Of a stretch of 64,000 nt of DNA, positions 1 through 8,596 are shown piece after piece. The stretch's first letter is position 1; the number at the start of each line of letters is the position of its first letter. The translations under genes and the position numbers were made by a program. Source of the stretch: JAJFKB01 sp965230515. Lineage in GTDB: Bacteria > Pseudomonadota > Gammaproteobacteria > Pseudomonadales > IMCC2047. The notes beneath the pieces are model-generated. The model had not been told where the DNA came from. It did no database searches and saw only the letters and a list, made by a program, of their open reading frames with translations. Where the stretch lies: assembly GCA_965230515.1 (NCBI GenBank), contig OZ246007.1, forward strand, positions 1,116,001-1,180,000, written 5' to 3'.

Positions 1-2833
1 GCTCCAGCGCATCTGTTTCCAGCTCAATCTGTTCGATTTCCTGCTTTCGAATATTGGGGTTTACCAATGCCAGCCTTTTCAGTCGTTGCAACTCCTCATT
101 CTGAAGTCTGACCATTTTCTGCTTGGCTTCATTGATAATCTGCTGGTGCTGTTGCATCGACAACTGCTGTGCCTGACTCATCAGCGACTCTATTGGTTGC
201 TGGGCTTGTTTTACCAGCTTTCTGGCTAGCTGCCGTTTCACCGGTTCAACTCTCTCGGCTAATCGCTCTGAGGTTAGCGCCTTTGTCAGATCTTTACCTT
301 CGTTGCTCAAGACCAGGCGCACCGTGGTCAATGGCAGGTAGCGGAAAAGTTGCAGCTCCAGCGGTGCCTGGCCCTGTACAACAAAAAGTGTTTCCAGAAG
401 CAGCGTACCGGGTTTGAGTGGCGGGAGTTTGAGTGTACAAAGGGCGTTATTCCCAAAATCTTCCTGCAGTATCATATCTATAGCACCGGATACCATCGGG
501 TGTTCCCAGGTAAGGAATTGCATATCCTCTCTTGCCAGCGCCAGAGATCTGTCACTGGTAATGGTTACGCCACCCTCTGGCAATCCGGGAAAATGACTGC
601 AACGCATATGATCGCCCGGATAGACAACGGAGCTCAGCTCACTGTGCTTTTCCTGCTCCACACCAAACTGCTCAAAGACCTTCGCCATGTAATCCGAGCA
701 CAACTGCTCTCCCTGCTGCGCGGCTATCTCTTGCAACAACGAGGCAGCACGTTCCGGCTGGCAGGAATTTAGCTCCAGCAACCGGTCCCGACCATTTTCA
801 AGACGCACTCTATATTGCTCGGCAAGTTTTTGGGTTATTTCCAATGTGTCAATGTTGTCACCATTGACCAACCAGCTGATCAGGGTATCACCCAGCTTTT
901 CAAAAATAGCCGATCCGGCATCGCAATTTTTTTCGATGCTGTTAATACCGCTATCGTACCACTCCAGAAGTCTTTGCTGTGCTCCTTGCTCATAGTAAGG
1001 CACATGAATTTTAACGCTGTGCTTTTGACCAATACGATCAAGCCGCCCGATACGCTGCTCAAGAAGGTCTGGATTCAACGGCAAGTCAAACAGTACCAGA
1101 TGATGCGCAAACTGGAAGTTGCGACCCTCACTCCCGATTTCAGAGCAGATCAGCAACTGTGCTCCCTCCTCCTGGTCGGCAAAGTGAGCCGCCGCCCGAT
1201 CACGTGCCACAAGATCGAGACCTTCATGAAAGGCGGCCGAGGAGAAACCCGATTTTCTCAGATGTTCATCCAGACCGATCGCTGTTTTCGTTGAAGCACA
1301 GATCACAACCAGCTTTTCAGCCCGGTTTGCCTTTAGCCATTCGATCAGCCAGGCCACACGAGCATCTATCGTTGGCCATTTTTCACCCATCAGGCGTTCC
1401 GGATTCAATTGATCCTGTAGAGACGTTTCGTCATCCTCAAACAGTGACGGCTCCAGCACTCCCAGCGGATGACGAATCAGTCGCCGTTGCGGAAACCCCT
1501 TAACGCTGTCACGCGTATTACGGAACAGCACTCTTCCCGTTCCGTGCTGATCCAACAGCCTTGCTATTAACGTCCGCACAGATTCTGCCAATGAATCGGC
1601 ATCATTGATAGCAACACTGTCAATCTGCAACGCCTCCGCAGCTTCGTTACCAAGGTAATATTGTATTCTTGTCACCAGACTTTCAAGCTCGCTGCCGGTT
1701 ACTTTGGCATCCTTCGCCTGCCCTTTTTCTGAGGACATTCCGGCCTGCCATGCCAGCAGATCTTTGACAACATCATTAATCTGTTGGTAGCCTGCCTCTT
1801 CCGACCGGAATTGAGCCAAATCATAGTAACGATCAGGATCCAGCAAACGCAATCGCGCAAAGTGACTTTCCAGGCCCAGCTGCTCCGGCGTCGCCGTTAA
1901 CAGCAGTAACCCCTTGGCTATTTCAGCCAGTCGTCCCACACAGGCATACTCCTCACTCACCTGATGTTCTGACCAGGCCAGATGGTGCGCCTCATCGACA
2001 ACCAGCAGATCCCATTCGCTGGTCGCCGCAAAATCCTGAATACGTGGATTGTCCGTTAACAGGTTTAAGGGCGACAATACCAATTGAGCACTGTCGAAGG
2101 GATTGGCCTGGTCATCAAAGGCCTGACAGCGATCTTCATCGAGAATGGTAAAGTGCAGATTGAAGCGGCGCAGCATTTCAACCAGCCATTGATGCACCAG
2201 ATTTTCAGGCACCAGGATCAGTACTCTGCGGGCTCGACCATTGGTTAATTGTTTATGCACCACCAGCCCGGCTTCGATGGTTTTACCCAATCCAACCTCA
2301 TCGGCCAACAGAACCCGCGGCGCATAGCGGTCTGCTACTTCCTGCGCAATGTAGATCTGGTGAGCCAGGAGTTGCACCCGCGCCCCCAACAGTCCCATTA
2401 CAGTGGATCGTTGATGGGCTGCCTTGTGAGCCAGGGTTTCACAACGAAGCTCAAATCGCCGGTTATGTTCTACCTGCCCGGCAAAGAGCCGCGCCTGAGG
2501 GGTATTAAAACGTACAAACGGACTCAATTCCAACTCATGCAATTGCCGATCATGACCTTCGCTGTCTATACCGCTGTAGATAAGGCAACCGTCATCCATG
2601 TCAACCTGCATGACTTTCATGGTCCAGTCATCAGCACTGGCCACCTGGTCACCCACTTCGTAGGTGACTCGGCTTACCGGGGCATTGCTCCGCGCATAGG
2701 TTCGACGCTCCCCTGCTGCCGGAAAGCTGAATACCACCTGGCGACCACTTTGTTCAACAACAATACCCAGGCCCAGATTAACCTCTGTATCACTAATCCA
2801 ACGCTGTCCGGGAATAAAAATTGGAACTGTCAC
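1..2833 (-). CDS. rapA: RNA polymerase-associated protein RapA (SNF2 ATPase), C-terminus cut by window edge
   Basis: ATP-dependent SWI2/SNF2-type translocase that binds RNA polymerase and helps recycle it. The minus-strand frame is open from 2833 to the left edge, about 944 residues; family members run about 950-970, so only the last 20-25 residues are missing. Visible parts are an N-terminal GQRWISDTE segment typical of RapA, the ATP-binding loop ADEVGLGKT (about residues 177-185), the DEAH box VVDEAHHL (about 278-285), the helicase C motif QRIGRLDRIGQ, and a long RapA C-terminal domain. The GTG at 2833 is preferred because AGAGG lies five bases upstream; a second GTG directly before it is too close. 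It is divergent from yaeQ across 114 bp. Family assignment is very secure. Confidence 0.96.
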   Translation of the reverse strand, partial: MTVPIFIPGQRWISDTEVNLGLGIVVEQSGRQVVFSFPAAGERRTYARSNAPVSRVTYEVGDQVASADDWTMKVMQVDMDDGCLIYSGIDSEGHDRQLHELELSPFVRFNTPQARLFAGQVEHNRRFELRCETLAHKAAHQRSTVMGLLGARVQLLAHQIYIAQEVADRYAPRVLLADEVGLGKTIEAGLVVHKQLTNGRARRVLILVPENLVHQWLVEMLRRFNLHFTILDEDRCQAFDDQANPFDSAQLVLSPLNLLTDNPRIQDFAATSEWDLLVVDEAHHLAWSEHQVSEEYACVGRLAEIAKGLLLLTATPEQLGLESHFARLRLLDPDRYYDLAQFRSEEAGYQQINDVVKDLLAWQAGMSSEKGQAKDAKVTGSELESLVTRIQYYLGNEAAEALQIDSVAINDADSLAESVRTLIARLLDQHGTGRVLFRNTRDSVKGFPQRRLIRHPLGVLEPSLFEDDETSLQDQLNPERLMGEKWPTIDARVAWLIEWLKANRAEKLVVICASTKTAIGLDEHLRKSGFSSAAFHEGLDLVARDRAAAHFADQEEGAQLLICSEIGSEGRNFQFAHHLVLFDLPLNPDLLEQRIGRLDRIGQKHSVKIHVPYYEQGAQQRLLEWYDSGINSIEKNCDAGSAIFEKLGDTLISWLVNGDNIDTLEITQKLAEQYRVRLENGRDRLLELNSCQPERAASLLQEIAAQQGEQLCSDYMAKVFEQFGVEQEKHSELSSVVYPGDHMRCSHFPGLPEGGVTITSDRSLALAREDMQFLTWEHPMVSGAIDMILQEDFGNNALCTLKLPPLKPGTLLLETLFVVQGQAPLELQLFRYLPLTTVRLVLSNEGKDLTKALTSERLAERVEPVKRQLARKLVKQAQQPIESLMSQAQQLSMQQHQQIINEAKQKMVRLQNEELQRLKRLALVNPNIRKQEIEQIELETDALE

Positions 2834-2947
2834 CACATCCTCTTGTTCAAATGTACAACGATATTTAAATTAACCTTTTCGTGAAGGCGCGGATGATAAG
2901 TTAAACTGCTCTTATAATCACTTATTATTGCTTACGGTAAGCTGGAT

Positions 2948-3493
2948 ATGGCACAAAATGCCACAGTATTTAAAGCGGACATTAATATTGCCGATATGGA
3001 TCGCGGCTACTACGCGACTCATCATCTGACCATCGCCCGTCATCCGTCTGAAACCGATGAGCGCATGATGATCAGGATATTGGCGTTTGCAATGAATGCC
3101 AACGACACACTGCGTTTCACCAAAGGTTTAAGCACCGATGACGAACCTGAGATCTGGCAGAAAAACCTGGTGGGGGAAACATTGCTTTGGATCGAACTGG
3201 GATTACCAGATGAGAAGCGGATTCGAAAAGCCTGCCAACGTGCGCAGCAGGTTGTACTTTACTGCTACGGTGGCCAGGCTGCTCAGCATTGGTGGGACAG
3301 TCTAAAAAACAAGCTGGATCGATATCATAATTTGCAGGTACTCAACCTTGCCAGAGAGGTCACCGAAATACTGGCCGGCATGGCAAAACGAACGATGGCC
3401 TTGCATTTTTGCATTGAAGACAAACAGATCTCTGTAAGCGATTCGAATCAGAATCTGGTCATAGAACCTGAAATCTGGCTCTCTCCCGGTTAG
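2948..3493 (+). CDS. yaeQ: YaeQ family protein
   Basis: 181 residues, the same length as E. coli YaeQ, and colinear with that family from the start (MAQNATVFKADINIADMDRG). YaeQ proteins have a PD-(D/E)XK nuclease-like fold; the cellular role is unsettled, although they were once linked to RfaH function. No signal peptide or membrane segment is visible. The gene is divergent from rapA and is followed 75 bp later by a zinc-ribbon gene on the same strand, with a good promoter between them, so the two need not be co-transcribed. Identification as YaeQ is firm; function is unknown. Confidence 0.93.
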   Translation: MAQNATVFKADINIADMDRGYYATHHLTIARHPSETDERMMIRILAFAMNANDTLRFTKGLSTDDEPEIWQKNLVGETLLWIELGLPDEKRIRKACQRAQQVVLYCYGGQAAQHWWDSLKNKLDRYHNLQVLNLAREVTEILAGMAKRTMALHFCIEDKQISVSDSNQNLVIEPEIWLSPG

Positions 3494-3512
3494 TGTTAAA
3501 ATGCCTCCTAAC

Positions 3513-3541
3513 TTGTCACAAATACACCACAAATCTATAAT
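3513..3541 (+). promoter_or_regulatory. Near-consensus sigma-70 promoter
   Basis: TTGTCA (3513-3518), a 17-bp spacer and TATAAT (3536-3541) match the housekeeping promoter at 11 of 12 positions except the fourth base of the -35 box. It lies 28 bp upstream of the start codon of the zinc-ribbon gene at 3569, giving a very short leader with a GGAG ribosome site. Confidence 0.75.
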
Positions 3542-3568
3542 GCCCGGATACTATTTTCGGAGTGAAGC

Positions 3569-3826
3569 ATGCCTACCTATGATTATCGGTGTGACGCCAA
3601 CGGTCGCGTCGTAGAAGTTAACCATCCCATGCGCGACAAGATGAAAACCTGGGGAGAACTCTGTTCGCTGGCAGGTATTGATACCGATAACACACCCCCG
3701 AATTCACCGGTAGAGCGTCTGGCCAATGGTGGCCAGGTCGTTAAAAGCTCCTCCCTGCGTCAGCCTGACCTACCTCCCTGCGCAACAGGAGAGGGGTGTT
3801 CAGCCGGTGGCTGCGGATTTAACTAA
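3569..3826 (+). CDS. FmdB-like zinc-ribbon small protein
   Basis: 85-residue protein beginning MPTYDYRCDANG, the start typical of FmdB/zinc-ribbon regulatory-type proteins. In the classical family two CxxC knuckles bind zinc. Here the N-terminal part keeps a single Cys at residue 8, followed by a proteobacterial variant region (TWGELCSLAGI). The remaining cysteines are clustered at the C-terminus (CATGEGCSAGGCGFN), so zinc binding, if any, is not through the classical ribbon. Similar small proteins are widespread in gammaproteobacteria without a proven role. GGAG precedes the ATG by a normal distance, and the gene has its own strong promoter. It converges on the methyltransferase gene 13 bp away. 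Confidence 0.8.
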   Translation: MPTYDYRCDANGRVVEVNHPMRDKMKTWGELCSLAGIDTDNTPPNSPVERLANGGQVVKSSSLRQPDLPPCATGEGCSAGGCGFN

Positions 3827-3839
3827 AGCTGGTCTGAAC

Positions 3840-4589
3840 TCAGGGAGCCGGCTTCTCCAGCACCAGGGCAAATTCGCCGGCGCGGGTCGGCATGGTCGCC
3901 ACACAGCGCATTTGCCAAAGCGGGAAATCCCTATCCAACCAGCCCATAAATGCGATAAAACTCTGATACTCCCAGACATGGTAGTGGATGCTGTAATGCT
4001 GATCGAATAGCTCCTGCGCCAATGCTGCATATTCCGACTCAGGTCTGAGGTTAAACTCCCGGCAGCTGACCTGAAGGGCAAACTCTTTATAAGCGAGAAA
4101 ATCGCGCTCCCGGCTCGGGCTTTCATAATCCTGGCGCAAATGCTCAATATCTGTCAGGGCCCGATTCCGGTCAAAGGTGAAGCGCTTGTCAGGCACCGCC
4201 AGATAGAGCCTGCCTTTGGGTTTCAATACGCGTTGCCAGGTTAGCAATCCCTGAATCGGGTTGGGAATATGTTCGATGAGATGGCTGGCAATCACGAAAT
4301 CCTGCGAATCATCTTCAATATTGGCCAAGTGCTCACCATCATCAATAATATCAGGTTCGACCAATGGCAACTTTTCCAGCTCGGGATATTGCTGCCGTAA
4401 CTGGTCACAGGACATACGATCGACATACCGAATATCCAGATGGGGCGCCGCTACCGGCAGGTGAAGTGCGCCAATCTCCAGTCCCCGACCGCTTAACATT
4501 GCCAACAACCGCCGCTTTCGCTGTTTACCAATCAGTTGCCCAACGCGCTCCCTCAGCGGTTGCAGCAGATTTTTACTTTTTATGGTCAT
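3840..4589 (-). CDS. Class I SAM-dependent methyltransferase
   Basis: 249 residues with the class I methyltransferase pattern: a glycine-rich SAM loop GRGLEIGALHLP (about 34-45), an acidic residue ending the second strand (YVDR), an IIDDGEHL segment, and the motif IV/post-IV region VIASHLIEHIPNPIQGLL followed by LKPKGRLYLAVPDKRFTFD. The last part resembles methyltransferases found with sugar or cell-envelope modification genes, but nothing nearby names the substrate. It stands alone, convergent with the zinc-ribbon gene and divergent from xrtH. Cytoplasmic; substrate unknown. Confidence 0.85.
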   Translation of the reverse strand: MTIKSKNLLQPLRERVGQLIGKQRKRRLLAMLSGRGLEIGALHLPVAAPHLDIRYVDRMSCDQLRQQYPELEKLPLVEPDIIDDGEHLANIEDDSQDFVIASHLIEHIPNPIQGLLTWQRVLKPKGRLYLAVPDKRFTFDRNRALTDIEHLRQDYESPSRERDFLAYKEFALQVSCREFNLRPESEYAALAQELFDQHYSIHYHVWEYQSFIAFMGWLDRDFPLWQMRCVATMPTRAGEFALVLEKPAP

Positions 4590-4769
4590 CGGGCGGCATG
4601 TCCTGGCTGAAGGTTGTGAATCATAGCGGCTGCGCGATATCGTATCAGAGGTTTTGTAGAGAACAGCCGCATGGGACTGTAAAAACTAACGCCAGAATTT
4701 GCAAGTAATATCAGACGCCCAACAAAGCTCTACTTCACTTTTTGACCAGTTCTGAACTAGAATAGCGCC

Positions 4770-5273
4770 ATGCGTATCTGGCTATTTTTACTTGTTTTGC
4801 TCGCCCTGTTTGCCCTGGAACTACTAAATCCGGTGCAGTTGCATTTTGTACAACCTTTTACGGCGCTGCTTGCCTATCTGTCCGCTAATTTGATGCAACT
4901 CTTTGACAGTGCGGTAATCGCCAATGGCATTATCATCAGAGATGCTGACAGTGGCCTGGCAGTATCCATTCAGCCCGGCTGCAACGGTATCGAAGCGATT
5001 ATTATTCTGGTTGCAGGGATCGCATCTGTGCCCACCACACTCAGCTACAAGCTGAAGGGATTCGTGTACGGTTTTTTTGCCATTCAGGCGGTCAATATGG
5101 TTCGGCTGGTCAGCCTGTTTTATCTACTTCAGTGGAATCGCACCTGGTTCGACTGGGCACATCTTTATCTTTGGCAGGCACTGATCATACTGGATGCTCT
5201 GATCGTCTTTATTCTCTGGTTGCGCTGGCTACCAGACCCGGACTTAAATGATGAAACAACGGTCACTACTTAG
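4770..5273 (+). CDS. xrtH: Exosortase H (XrtH)
   Basis: Integral membrane cysteine transpeptidase-like enzyme predicted to process exported proteins carrying a C-terminal sorting signal; the H subgroup is associated with IPTLxxWG-CTERM substrates. The 167 residues are mostly hydrophobic, with about five membrane segments. The exosortase triad is in place: Cys71 in QPGCNGIEA, Arg112 in NMVRLVSLF and His131 in DWAHLYLWQ. The next gene overlaps by 26 bp and encodes the usual XrtH-associated membrane protein, which supports the subgroup call. No protein with a matching C-terminal signal is seen in this window, so substrates must be elsewhere. Confidence 0.9.
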   Translation: MRIWLFLLVLLALFALELLNPVQLHFVQPFTALLAYLSANLMQLFDSAVIANGIIIRDADSGLAVSIQPGCNGIEAIIILVAGIASVPTTLSYKLKGFVYGFFAIQAVNMVRLVSLFYLLQWNRTWFDWAHLYLWQALIILDALIVFILWLRWLPDPDLNDETTVTT

Positions 5274-5868
5274 CGGCTTTCTACTGAGAGTATTGCTTTG
5301 GGCACCGGTTTGCTTTGTAGCCTGGTACTTTCTTTCGGAAACATTACTTATGCCAGTACGCTGGTTAAGTGAACTGTTCCTGCTTGAATTTTTCCCCTCA
5401 GCCGTTAGCGCCATTGAGCAACAGGGTATCTCCTACGAGCTGGTCACACCATTTAAAAGCTCACTACTGGCTAACTATCAGGCCGGACAACCGGTTGGCC
5501 TCATCACCTTTAACATAGAAGCACTGAAGTATTGTTACGGTACGCCGCTGTTTGCCGCGATGACCCTCGCCACACCCAACAAAACCAAACTCAAACTCAG
5601 CTGGTTGTTGGCGGGAGTAATTGCACTCATTCCTTTTCAGTGCTGGGGTGTGGTGACCGATGCACTGGTTACGTTATCCTTTAAACTGGGAAATGGCGTT
5701 GCCGCAGAGTTGGGCCTTAGCCGACTATTGCGTGAAGCATTAGCACTCGGTTATCAGCTAGGCTACCTGATACTACCGCCGCTCATGCCTATTTTGATAT
5801 GGGGTGGCTTAAATAGAGCGTTCCTTAACCAGTTGGCACCCAACCTAAGGGCGGTCAAGACGCATTAG
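5248..5868 (+). CDS. Exosortase H-associated membrane protein
   Basis: 206 residues starting at an ATG inside the end of xrtH (26-bp overlap), so the two are translationally coupled. It has about four hydrophobic segments (near residues 8-30, 105-140, 165-185) separated by a periplasmic-looking stretch of about 70 residues containing a conserved-looking LITFNIEALKYCYGTPLFAAM segment. Membrane proteins of this size regularly follow xrtH and are thought to assist it; the molecular role is not known. Its last 24 bp overlap the end of the convergent gene at 5845-6228. Confidence 0.8.
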   Translation: MMKQRSLLSGFLLRVLLWAPVCFVAWYFLSETLLMPVRWLSELFLLEFFPSAVSAIEQQGISYELVTPFKSSLLANYQAGQPVGLITFNIEALKYCYGTPLFAAMTLATPNKTKLKLSWLLAGVIALIPFQCWGVVTDALVTLSFKLGNGVAAELGLSRLLREALALGYQLGYLILPPLMPILIWGGLNRAFLNQLAPNLRAVKTH

Positions 5869-6228
5869 TCGATGACATACCGGTTTGCCCGCAAACCGCT
5901 CTCCGGGACCAACATCAGCCTTAGCTTTGCTATAGACCCTGCCTTTGGATATTTTCAGCACATCACCCTCGACCGGAACTTCCTCCTCGTTGGTGCGTCC
6001 CGGCATGGGAAATTCATTTAACACCTTCACTCTATAGCGCCGGTTCAATACCTCGATAACCTCTACCTGAATCGCAAACAGCTCCGGCCAGGTCGGGTGC
6101 AGTGTTCTTTTAAGGCAAAGATAGCCCTGATCACCAGCGACAAATTCCGAGTTCTGCGCCATCGACAGACTGGCCAGTACAATCCATAAAAAGCATACGC
6201 TACCTATGGAAAGCCATTTAAATCTCAT
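5845..6228 (-). CDS. Exported protein of unknown function
   Basis: 127 residues from the ATG at 6228, chosen because GGAG lies nine bases upstream and the protein then begins with a clean signal peptide (MRFKWLSIGSVCFLWIVLAS, cleavage near SMAQ). The mature part, about 100 residues, is a soluble small domain with two cysteines (YLCLKR and KPVCHR) that could form a disulfide. The central stretch VEGDVLKISKGRVYSKAK looks like a small beta-barrel, but I do not recognise the family. It lacks the C-terminal anchor of an exosortase substrate. It converges on and overlaps the exosortase-associated gene by 24 bp. Confidence 0.7.
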   Translation of the reverse strand: MRFKWLSIGSVCFLWIVLASLSMAQNSEFVAGDQGYLCLKRTLHPTWPELFAIQVEVIEVLNRRYRVKVLNEFPMPGRTNEEEVPVEGDVLKISKGRVYSKAKADVGPGERFAGKPVCHRLMRLDRP

Positions 6229-6386
6229 TGAAACATCTCCACCAAAACGCTCTTCAATTTTACATACCCTGCATGTTAAGCTGGCAACAGATTGACACAA
6301 ATCAAGACAGCATCACTACAACCGGTTAAAGTGCGCTTCCTGAACACCCTTTAATCTACTCTTTGTTTATTAGCAGGTTCAACCCT

Positions 6387-6776
6387 ATGATCTCCACCCT
6401 AGCAGATTTGATCCAGGCCGCACAGGAACAGAAAGAAAAACAGCGACTACTGTTTCTTTTTGCCAAAACCGAATCGAAAAAGAAAAAAAAGAAGAAACAC
6501 CAAACCGGCACCATCACTCCGGTCATGTGCGTTGACAAACTCCCGGAAGATATCGCATCCTTTAAAGCACTGGTCGCTGAGGCGGATGAAATCTCAAAAG
6601 AGTGGGATATCATGCTGATTGCAGGCCTGTGCGGATCACTGGACACGCCGCCGAGCACCGACGACGCGGAACCCCACCTCAACAAGATGGCGAACGATTT
6701 AATGAGCGGTCAAGAGCTTAGCAGCTATGTGATTTTCGACCGCAAAGAGAATCCGATCGTCATGCAGCCCCGCTAA
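6387..6776 (+). CDS. Conserved hypothetical protein (often mislabelled ribonucleotide reductase alpha subunit)
   Basis: 129 residues from the ATG at 6387 (ISTLADLIQAAQEQ...). A TTG eight codons upstream is less likely. The pattern LADLIQAAQEQKEKQRLLFLFA..., then TPVMCVDKLPEDIASFKALVAEAD, matches a small gammaproteobacterial family that databases often label ribonucleotide reductase subunit alpha. It has none of the features of that enzyme and its role is unknown. A run of seven lysines (ESKKKKKKKHQ), coded by an A-rich tract near 6475-6500, lies where relatives have a variable linker. Sequence on both sides of the tract is in one frame, so no frameshift is evident. Confidence 0.7.
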   Translation: MISTLADLIQAAQEQKEKQRLLFLFAKTESKKKKKKKHQTGTITPVMCVDKLPEDIASFKALVAEADEISKEWDIMLIAGLCGSLDTPPSTDDAEPHLNKMANDLMSGQELSSYVIFDRKENPIVMQPR

Positions 6777-6815
6777 TCCGCGGGGATTCCAGCATCCGGC
6801 CCGATCATATTTCAA

Positions 6816-7277
6816 CTAAAGCTTATAGGACCGGTACCGCGTCGGATCGTAAATTAGCAGGTCATATTTTGATTGCAAAAACGCCACCAGATCGATCAGC
6901 TGAGTGACCGTCATCACATCATTGTAGTTGCGCATTTTTGACTCGCCGCCGTTTTGAATTTCATCAGCAGGATAACCTTTTACGAGTCGATGTGAAGGAT
7001 TGATGATCGAAGTCACCAGCTCTCCATAGGTCTTGATTTTGCTGACCTTACCGCCCAGTTTCACAGAAATCTTCGGTTTACCCTCCTCTCCCGCAAGCTG
7101 CTCTATGCCAGCCATCTGATGGCAAGCATTGCATTGCAGCTCTACAAAGACCTGCTGGCCAGCCCCTGGATCCCCCTCCGGCAAGCTAAAGCCCCTTGGA
7201 GATTTGGGACCGCTATCACAACCTGCAAGCATCAACAAAGGAATCAATAGTGTCAATCCAAATAGCATTCTGAACAT
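6816..7277 (-). CDS. Monoheme cytochrome c lipoprotein
   Basis: 153 residues. A lipoprotein signal peptide ends in LMLAGC (Cys20), and a single heme-attachment motif CNACH occupies residues 49-53. A possible Met axial ligand is in ESKMRNYND, in the class I cytochrome c arrangement. Likely a membrane-tethered periplasmic electron carrier. The C-terminal tail (YDPTRYRSYKL) is basic and not part of the heme domain. It stands alone, downstream of the GST gene on the same strand. Its heme would be attached by the Ccm system encoded at 20-28 kb. Physiological partner unknown. Confidence 0.86.
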   Translation of the reverse strand: MFRMLFGLTLLIPLLMLAGCDSGPKSPRGFSLPEGDPGAGQQVFVELQCNACHQMAGIEQLAGEEGKPKISVKLGGKVSKIKTYGELVTSIINPSHRLVKGYPADEIQNGGESKMRNYNDVMTVTQLIDLVAFLQSKYDLLIYDPTRYRSYKL

Positions 7278-7405
7278 GGACTACCTCCAATCGTTTGTGA
7301 GTACCTACCAATAACCGACGCTGGTGTTAGAGTATCCTTCTTGCAGACTAAAGATCAAGTTTCGTGATTCTATTTCAGGCATGTCATCGAAAAACGTAAC
7401 CAGGT

Positions 7406-8038
7406 CTAACTAAAAATCTGGCCGCCCGGAAAATGCACCATCGCAGCCTCAAAGGAGGGCCGTTGCCTGATCTGCTGATACCAGCGGGATATGTGGCTAA
7501 ATTTCTCAATCTCGACACTGGTTACTTCATGTATCTGCAGGTAGGAAAACCCGATCAGATCCGCGATGCTGATTGCATCACCTGCCATGAACTCACTATC
7601 TGCGAGCATCGTATCAAGTACCGGGAACTGTTGTTGCAGATACTCTTCTGCTTCAGCCAGTGCCTGCTGATCGATCTCATTGCCAAAATACTTGCTGTTC
7701 ACAATCTCCTGGAAGAAGAAAGTCGCCAGCCAGCGTCCCATATGCAGCGTACTAAAATCCAGCCACCTGTCTATGACTGCTTTCTGTCTGGCATCACCCT
7801 GGTATAGCCTGCCGTTAATTCTCGCCAGATAGCGGCAAATGGCCGCACTTTCAATGAAGCAATCACCATCGTGCTCCAATACAGGCACCTGTCCCAGCGG
7901 GTGTCGTTTAAGATGCGCCTCGCTCTTATGTTCGCCCTGTATGGGGTCTAATGAAACATATTGGTATTCAAGACCCAGTTCCTCTGCTGTGAGTAACACT
8001 TTGGTCACATTGTAGGTGGCAAAACCATAGATTTTCAT
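7406..8038 (-). CDS. Glutathione S-transferase family protein
   Basis: 210 residues with a thioredoxin-like N-terminal half (MKIYGFATYNVTKVLLTAEELGL, then GQVPVLEHDGDCFIESAAICRYLA with the cis-Pro and the ExS glutathione-binding segment, about residues 48-72) and an all-helical C-terminal half (AGDAISIADLIGFSYLQIHEV). This is the canonical soluble GST layout and length, closest in style to the phi/theta-like bacterial group. Substrate not predictable. It lies 60 bp downstream of the HxlR-type regulator on the same strand and may share its transcript, which would place it in an electrophile-stress unit with the divergent MAPEG gene. Confidence 0.9.
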   Translation of the reverse strand: MKIYGFATYNVTKVLLTAEELGLEYQYVSLDPIQGEHKSEAHLKRHPLGQVPVLEHDGDCFIESAAICRYLARINGRLYQGDARQKAVIDRWLDFSTLHMGRWLATFFFQEIVNSKYFGNEIDQQALAEAEEYLQQQFPVLDTMLADSEFMAGDAISIADLIGFSYLQIHEVTSVEIEKFSHISRWYQQIRQRPSFEAAMVHFPGGQIFS

Positions 8039-8098
8039 TTGTCATTTCCCTTTTGTAAATCTGCTCGATGAGCATACAATCCGTAGCCGGTCAGCTGG

Positions 8099-8557
8099 CT
8101 AATTAGTTTGAACAAACTCTGAATATTCATCACGCTGTTGCCTGACAGACTGCCGTGTTTCTTCTATAAAACCCTGAACATCAGCTTTCAGGCGAGCGTT
8201 TATCTCTGGTGGAATCACTTCCCGGGTTTGCAGATCATACTCGGCACCCCAGCGAATCAACTCAACAAGTACCGGTATTAACGCCTCACCCTTTTCGGTC
8301 AAAAGGTAGAGATACTTTTTCTTATCACTCTGGTCGGTAAATTTTTCGATTAAACCGTTATCGACCAGTTGCTTAAGGCGGTCTGCGAGAATATTGGTAG
8401 AGATACCCTCTGGCGAATCCAGGAATTCCCCGTATCCCGTTTTATGAAAGAAAACCAGATCACGGATGATAAGCAGTGTCCATTTGTCACCAAAGATTTC
8501 CAGAGCAAAATTAATAGGACAGGGCGACCTTCTTGCGTGCTGTTTCATAGTGCCCAT
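8099..8557 (-). CDS. HxlR family transcriptional regulator
   Basis: 152 residues with a winged-helix DNA-binding domain. The N-terminal signature CPINFALEIFGDKWTLLIIRDLVF, the turn GISTNILADRLKQLVDNGLI and the wing DKKKYLYLLTEKGEAL are those of HxlR proteins, which act as dimers responding to redox or electrophile signals. Cys13, just ahead of the first helix, is at the position used for thiol sensing in some relatives. The start could also be the ATG three codons in. Two identical-arm inverted repeats lie directly upstream, shared with the divergent MAPEG gene, and suggest auto-regulation plus control of both neighbours. Confidence 0.9.
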   Translation of the reverse strand: MGTMKQHARRSPCPINFALEIFGDKWTLLIIRDLVFFHKTGYGEFLDSPEGISTNILADRLKQLVDNGLIEKFTDQSDKKKYLYLLTEKGEALIPVLVELIRWGAEYDLQTREVIPPEINARLKADVQGFIEETRQSVRQQRDEYSEFVQTN

Positions 8558-8565
8558 TATATTTC

Positions 8566-8582
8566 ACTTGCATTTAACAAGT
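8566..8582. promoter_or_regulatory. Inverted repeat 1, candidate HxlR operator
   Basis: ACTTG-N7-CAAGT, 17 bp, perfect 5-bp arms, nine bases from the regulator's first ATG. It has the same arms and spacing as the site at 8597-8613. Confidence 0.55.
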
Positions 8583-8596
8583 AAAGCGTTAAAATA

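Noticed and set aside
2249..2884. Long plus-strand open frame (211 codons) over the 5' part of rapA
   Set aside because: It is antisense to clear RapA motifs on the minus strand and has no family resemblance; the same applies to the other long plus-strand frames between 169 and 1503.
5845..6228. Exported hypothetical protein as an exosortase H substrate
   Set aside because: It has a signal peptide but no C-terminal motif, hydrophobic helix and basic end.
6387..6776. Possible frameshift at the A-rich tract
   Set aside because: Family-like sequence continues in one frame on both sides of the tract, so the gene appears intact.
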